DNA of 11,428 nt from the NCBI GenBank assembly GCA_002710905.1, contig PAJB01000002.1, positions 1 through 11,428 on the forward strand. Direction: 5' to 3'. The notes below the pieces were generated by a model. The model was not told where the DNA came from, did not search any database, and worked only from the letters and a program-made list of their open reading frames with translations. Of the stretch, positions 9,210 through 11,428 are shown piece by piece (position 1 is the stretch's first letter; every line of letters starts with the position of its first letter). Source of the stretch: Chloroflexota bacterium. Lineage in GTDB: Bacteria; Chloroflexota; Dehalococcoidia; UBA2979. Made by a program: the position numbers and the translations under genes.

Positions 9210-9281
9210 GGCTAGATAGCATAATGGTAATGCGAAAGGTTGCAAACCTTTTTTATGTCGGTTCAAATCCGGCTCTAGCTT
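9210..9281 (+). tRNA. trnC(gca): tRNA-Cys(GCA)
   Basis: The acceptor stem 9210-9216/9274-9280 is complete, with one G-U pair at the end. The discriminator is T9281, the identity base expected for tRNA-Cys. The anticodon stem AAAGG/CCTTT encloses TTGCAAA with anticodon GCA at 9242-9244. The T arm is GTCGG/CCGGC with TTCAAAT. It separates nad6 from the downstream block. Confidence 0.94.
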
Positions 9282-9296
9282 AATAAAAGAAAGAAA

Positions 9297-9370
9297 GGGG
9301 GCATATCGTCAATTGGTAGACCGCTTGCTTTGCACGTAAGAAGCTGCCGGTTCGAGTCCGGCTGTCTCCA
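9297..9370 (+). tRNA. trnA(ugc): tRNA-Ala(UGC)
   Basis: The acceptor stem 9297-9303/9363-9369 has two G-U pairs; the discriminator is A9370. The usual G3-U70 identity pair of tRNA-Ala is visible as G9299-T9367. The anticodon stem CTTGC/GTAAG encloses TTTGCAC with anticodon TGC at 9331-9333. The T arm is GCCGG/CCGGC with TTCGAGT. rps14 starts 9 bases later. Confidence 0.95.
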
Positions 9371-9378
9371 ACAAACTA

Positions 9379-9678
9379 ATGAAAAGTTTAATACAAAGAG
9401 ATAAAAAACGAAGAAAACTCTATAAAAAGTATGAGCCTAAGAGAAATCTGCTTAAATCGATAGTGTATAATGAATTATCCACTCAAGACGAGCGCCATAA
9501 AGCGCAAAGCATACTATCTAAGTTACCAAGAAATAGCTCAAAGACTAGAGTGAAGAATCGTTGTGTAGTAACAGGTAGAAGTCAAAGTGTTTATAGATAT
9601 TTTAAAATGTCTAGAATCCAACTGAGAAATTTGGCTTTGGATGGTAATATAAACGGCTATTCTAAGATAAGCTGGTAA
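9379..9678 (+). CDS. rps14: Ribosomal protein uS14
   Basis: uS14 of the mitochondrial small-subunit head. The 99-residue length matches the long, zinc-free bacterial and mitochondrial form (E. coli 101); the two CxxC zinc pairs of the short form are absent. The N-terminal half is strongly basic (RDKKRRKLYKKYEPKRN). The C-terminal signature LPRNSSKTRVKNRCVVTGRS, then YRYFKMSRIQLRNLA and the final SW, is typical. The ATG at 9379 lies 9 bases after trnA and gives the expected N-terminus. It opens the group rps14-rps8-rpl6, the same order as in the bacterial spc operon, and the 16-base gap to rps8 suggests one message. The stop is TAA. Confidence 0.96.
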   Translation: MKSLIQRDKKRRKLYKKYEPKRNLLKSIVYNELSTQDERHKAQSILSKLPRNSSKTRVKNRCVVTGRSQSVYRYFKMSRIQLRNLALDGNINGYSKISW

Positions 9679-9694
9679 ATTCTTTAATTATATA

Positions 9695-10096
9695 ATGGCA
9701 ATAAACCATACAATTAGCGATTTTGTTGCACGTATAAACAACGCTTTAGGAAAAAACAAAAAAGTAGCGTTAGTGCCTAACACTAATACTATTCGAAGTT
9801 TATTAGATATTCTAGAAAGCGAAGGGTTTATAATAGGTTACCAACTAGAGGGTCCTAAAAGCAATAATCTAAAGATCCTGTTGAAATATTTTCAAGACAA
9901 ATCTGTTATAAATACTTTTCGAATAGTTTCAAAGCCTAGCCGAAAAGTCTACTTTAGTAAAGAAGATATTTTACAATGGAAAACTCAAAACAACACTTTT
10001 GACCTTTTAATATTATCTACAAATAAAGGTGTTTTAACCCACCAAAAAGCCTTAATCCAAAAGACTGGAGGGGAAGTTTTGGTATCTATAAATTAA
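9695..10096 (+). CDS. rps8: Ribosomal protein uS8
   Basis: uS8 of the mitochondrial small subunit, a primary binder of helix 21 in the SSU central domain. The 133 residues match the bacterial length of about 130. The N-terminal part, with ISDFVARINNA, LLDILESEGFI and GY, corresponds to bacterial DMLTRIRNA ... VLKEEGYI. The middle, RIVSKPSRKVYFSKEDI, corresponds to the conserved SKPGRRVY segment. The C-terminal RNA-binding signature GVLTHQKALIQKTGGEVL is clear, although the usual STS turn reads STN here. The start at 9695 is the first ATG. It lies between rps14 and rpl6 with short AT-rich gaps and no ribosome-binding motif. The stop is TAA. Confidence 0.95.
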   Translation: MAINHTISDFVARINNALGKNKKVALVPNTNTIRSLLDILESEGFIIGYQLEGPKSNNLKILLKYFQDKSVINTFRIVSKPSRKVYFSKEDILQWKTQNNTFDLLILSTNKGVLTHQKALIQKTGGEVLVSIN

Positions 10097-10111
10097 AAAT
10101 TAAATTAAAAT

Positions 10112-10663
10112 ATGTCTTATTTAGGCCGTAAACCTATAAAAATACCGGAACATGTAAATATAAAAATGACTGGTAATAGCTTATTAGTTGAAGGGCCTTT
10201 AGGGTCATGGAAACGAAAAGTAGATAGCAGAATCTTATTTGAGATTAATGAGACCAACCTCACTATTCAAAAGCCCGTTGAAAAAAAAGATTTGCCTTTA
10301 TGGGGGCTTTATAGAAAATTGATATCGAACATGGTGACTGGGGTTTCTATGGGATTTAGTACCCAATTAGAGATTATTGGTGTTGGTTATAAAGCTGAAG
10401 TAAAAACTACTAATGAAGGTAGCTTACTGCTATTAAAATTAGGGTTTAGTCACCCAATATCATTGAAAGTGCCTGTAGGTATTGACGTATCAGTAGTTAA
10501 AACAAGTAAAAATAGTTTGCTTGTTTTCTCAGGTATAAACAATGAGCTTATAAATTCCTTCGCTTCCAAAGTTCGAGATTACAGACGTCCAGAGCCTTAT
10601 AAAGGAAAAGGGTTATCTTATTTAGGAGAGCAAGTTAGAAGAAAAGAAGGTAAGAAGAAATAA
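10112..10663 (+). CDS. rpl6: Ribosomal protein uL6
   Basis: uL6 of the mitochondrial large subunit, located near the sarcin-ricin loop at the factor-binding site. The 183 residues are close to the bacterial length of about 177. It opens with SYLGRKPIKIPEHV (bacterial SRIGKKPI.IP.GV), continues with VEGPLG, and has the two-fold repeat of the family with IIGVGYKAEV at the start of the second half. The C-terminal signature RRPEPYKGKG, then VRRKEGKKK, is almost bacterial. The ATG at 10112 is the first in frame. rps4 begins 4 bases after the TAA, so both are probably on the same message. The order rps14-rps8-rpl6 is the ancestral spc order. Confidence 0.97.
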   Translation: MSYLGRKPIKIPEHVNIKMTGNSLLVEGPLGSWKRKVDSRILFEINETNLTIQKPVEKKDLPLWGLYRKLISNMVTGVSMGFSTQLEIIGVGYKAEVKTTNEGSLLLLKLGFSHPISLKVPVGIDVSVVKTSKNSLLVFSGINNELINSFASKVRDYRRPEPYKGKGLSYLGEQVRRKEGKKK

Positions 10664-10667
10664 ATAA

Positions 10668-11345
10668 ATGGCAAACTATTATAAACCGAAATATAAGAAA
10701 TGGTTGAGAAATGAGAGGCTTGTCTTTAGAAACAAATCTAAGAAAATTGCCAAATTTTCAAAGAAAAAATGGACTAGTTTCAAAAAAAGGAATCTTCTAG
10801 TTTTGGCGACCGATCAAAATGTAGTTACTTTTGAAGGTAAATTAAGACGTGAGTCTGAAAAAGGGCTTTATAAAAAATCTTTAATACAAAAACAAGTTAT
10901 AAAGAATTTTTACGGAGACATGTCTGAGAAGCAGTTTAAAAAAGCTCTTTTAAAATCTAACCTTTATGATTTGAAAGCCAAACATTCTCTCATTGCTATC
11001 CTTGAAAGTCGACTAGACGTATGTTTATATAGGCTCAATTTTGTAAAAAGTTTATATGAAGCAAGGCAACTGATATCACATAAGCATGTTGTAGTAAATG
11101 GTAGTACAATTACTTCCAAGGGGTATAATCTTTCACCTGGTGACATTATACACGTGGAAAAAAATCCTGCTGAGTATTTACTAAAAGAAAATACACATCA
11201 GCAACAGATAAATAAGACGTTTAATGATGTAATAGTCAACCACATGCAAGCTGATTTTAGAACTATGTCAGCCATATTTTTAGAATATCCTAAAGTGGAT
11301 GAAGGATTGGATCCTGGAGAAGATGGAACAGAGGGTCAAGGATAG
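10668..11345 (+). CDS. rps4: Ribosomal protein uS4, natural C-terminus probably replaced
   Basis: uS4 of the mitochondrial small subunit, an early assembly protein of the 5' domain. The frame gives 225 residues. The N-terminal part is very basic; the S4 RNA-binding domain covers about residues 113-163 (ESRLDVCLYRLNFVKSLYEA, then RQLISHKHVVVNG and LSPGDII). The C-terminal block HMQADFRTMSAIFLEYP corresponds to the usual ending region of mitochondrial S4. After about residue 210 the sequence (EGLDPGEDGTEGQG) no longer looks like uS4, and the DNA turns abruptly GC-rich near a GGATCC at 11309. The true gene probably ends with a few more mitochondrial codons, and the TAG at 11345 is probably accidental. 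The start at 10668 is the first ATG, 4 bases after rpl6. Confidence 0.88.
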   Translation: MANYYKPKYKKWLRNERLVFRNKSKKIAKFSKKKWTSFKKRNLLVLATDQNVVTFEGKLRRESEKGLYKKSLIQKQVIKNFYGDMSEKQFKKALLKSNLYDLKAKHSLIAILESRLDVCLYRLNFVKSLYEARQLISHKHVVVNGSTITSKGYNLSPGDIIHVEKNPAEYLLKENTHQQQINKTFNDVIVNHMQADFRTMSAIFLEYPKVDEGLDPGEDGTEGQG

Positions 11346-11428
11346 CTGGACGGATACCCTGGGCAAGGAACTCACGGAGGAGCAAAAGGCCAGGACCGGT
11401 GGAGATCTCCAATCCAGGTGCGCAATGA
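11309..11428. other. GC-rich terminal segment, probably not mitochondrial
   Basis: The last 114 bases are about 56% GC by count, against the AT-rich rest of the window. Plus-strand frame 1 stays open from 11284 to the window end. Past the junction its codons are mostly GC-ending (ctg, gag, aag, gtc, acc, ggc, gcc). The translation is hydrophilic, beginning ILEKMEQRVKDSWTDTLGKE; I do not recognise it. The change coincides with a GGATCC hexamer at 11309-11314. A cloning or assembly chimera, or a nuclear junction, is the simplest reading. Strand and function are unknown. Confidence 0.7.

Noticed and set aside
10964..11146. Minus-strand frame inside rps4
   Set aside because: It is the shadow of the S4 domain coding strand.

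Overview
The window is a stretch of a gene-dense, AT-rich mitochondrial genome from a protist. It encodes respiratory-chain subunits (cox1, cox2, cox3, nad3, nad6, atp6), ribosomal proteins of bacterial type (uS11, uS12, uS7, uS14, uS8, uL6, uS4), a bacteria-like SSU rRNA, a 5S rRNA, a short tatA gene and eight tRNAs. This large ancestral gene set, the standard-code reading (no in-frame TGA, a CCA-anticodon tRNA-Trp, TTA used freely as Leu) and the mitochondrial tatA and 5S genes fit a stramenopile (heterokont) best. A cryptophyte, a haptophyte or another gene-rich protist cannot be excluded, and I do not claim a genus.

Layout: positions 1-508 hold the 3' end of rps11, then trnG(ucc) and trnE(uuc). 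Positions 555-5538 hold the respiratory block cox3, atp6, nad3, trnN, cox2, tatA, trnW (the only minus-strand gene) and cox1. Positions 5590-6426 hold rps12-rps7, a remnant of the bacterial str operon. Positions 6442-8520 form an RNA block: trnM, rrn5, trnR and rrnS. nad6, trnC and trnA follow. Positions 9379-11345 hold rps14-rps8-rpl6, a remnant of the spc operon, followed by rps4. No intergenic gap exceeds about 130 bases and no intron was found.

Expression appears to rely on long plus-strand transcripts cut into pieces. tRNAs sit at many boundaries. Boundaries that lack a sense tRNA often carry a strong stem-loop (atp6/nad3, trnW/cox1, cox1/rps12). The SSU rRNA is bracketed by long complementary arms that can form a stem of about 28 bp, as in bacterial pre-16S processing. 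The SSU 3' end has lost the anti-Shine-Dalgarno sequence, and no gene start shows a Shine-Dalgarno leader.

Four things deserve most attention: the SSU-flanking stem, the 5S rRNA gene directly abutting trnM, the roughly 220-nt expansion at the tip of SSU helix 26, and an abrupt GC-rich, codon-usage-shifted segment in the last ~115 bases. That last segment replaces the end of rps4 next to a GGATCC site and looks like a chimeric or nuclear junction rather than mitochondrial DNA.
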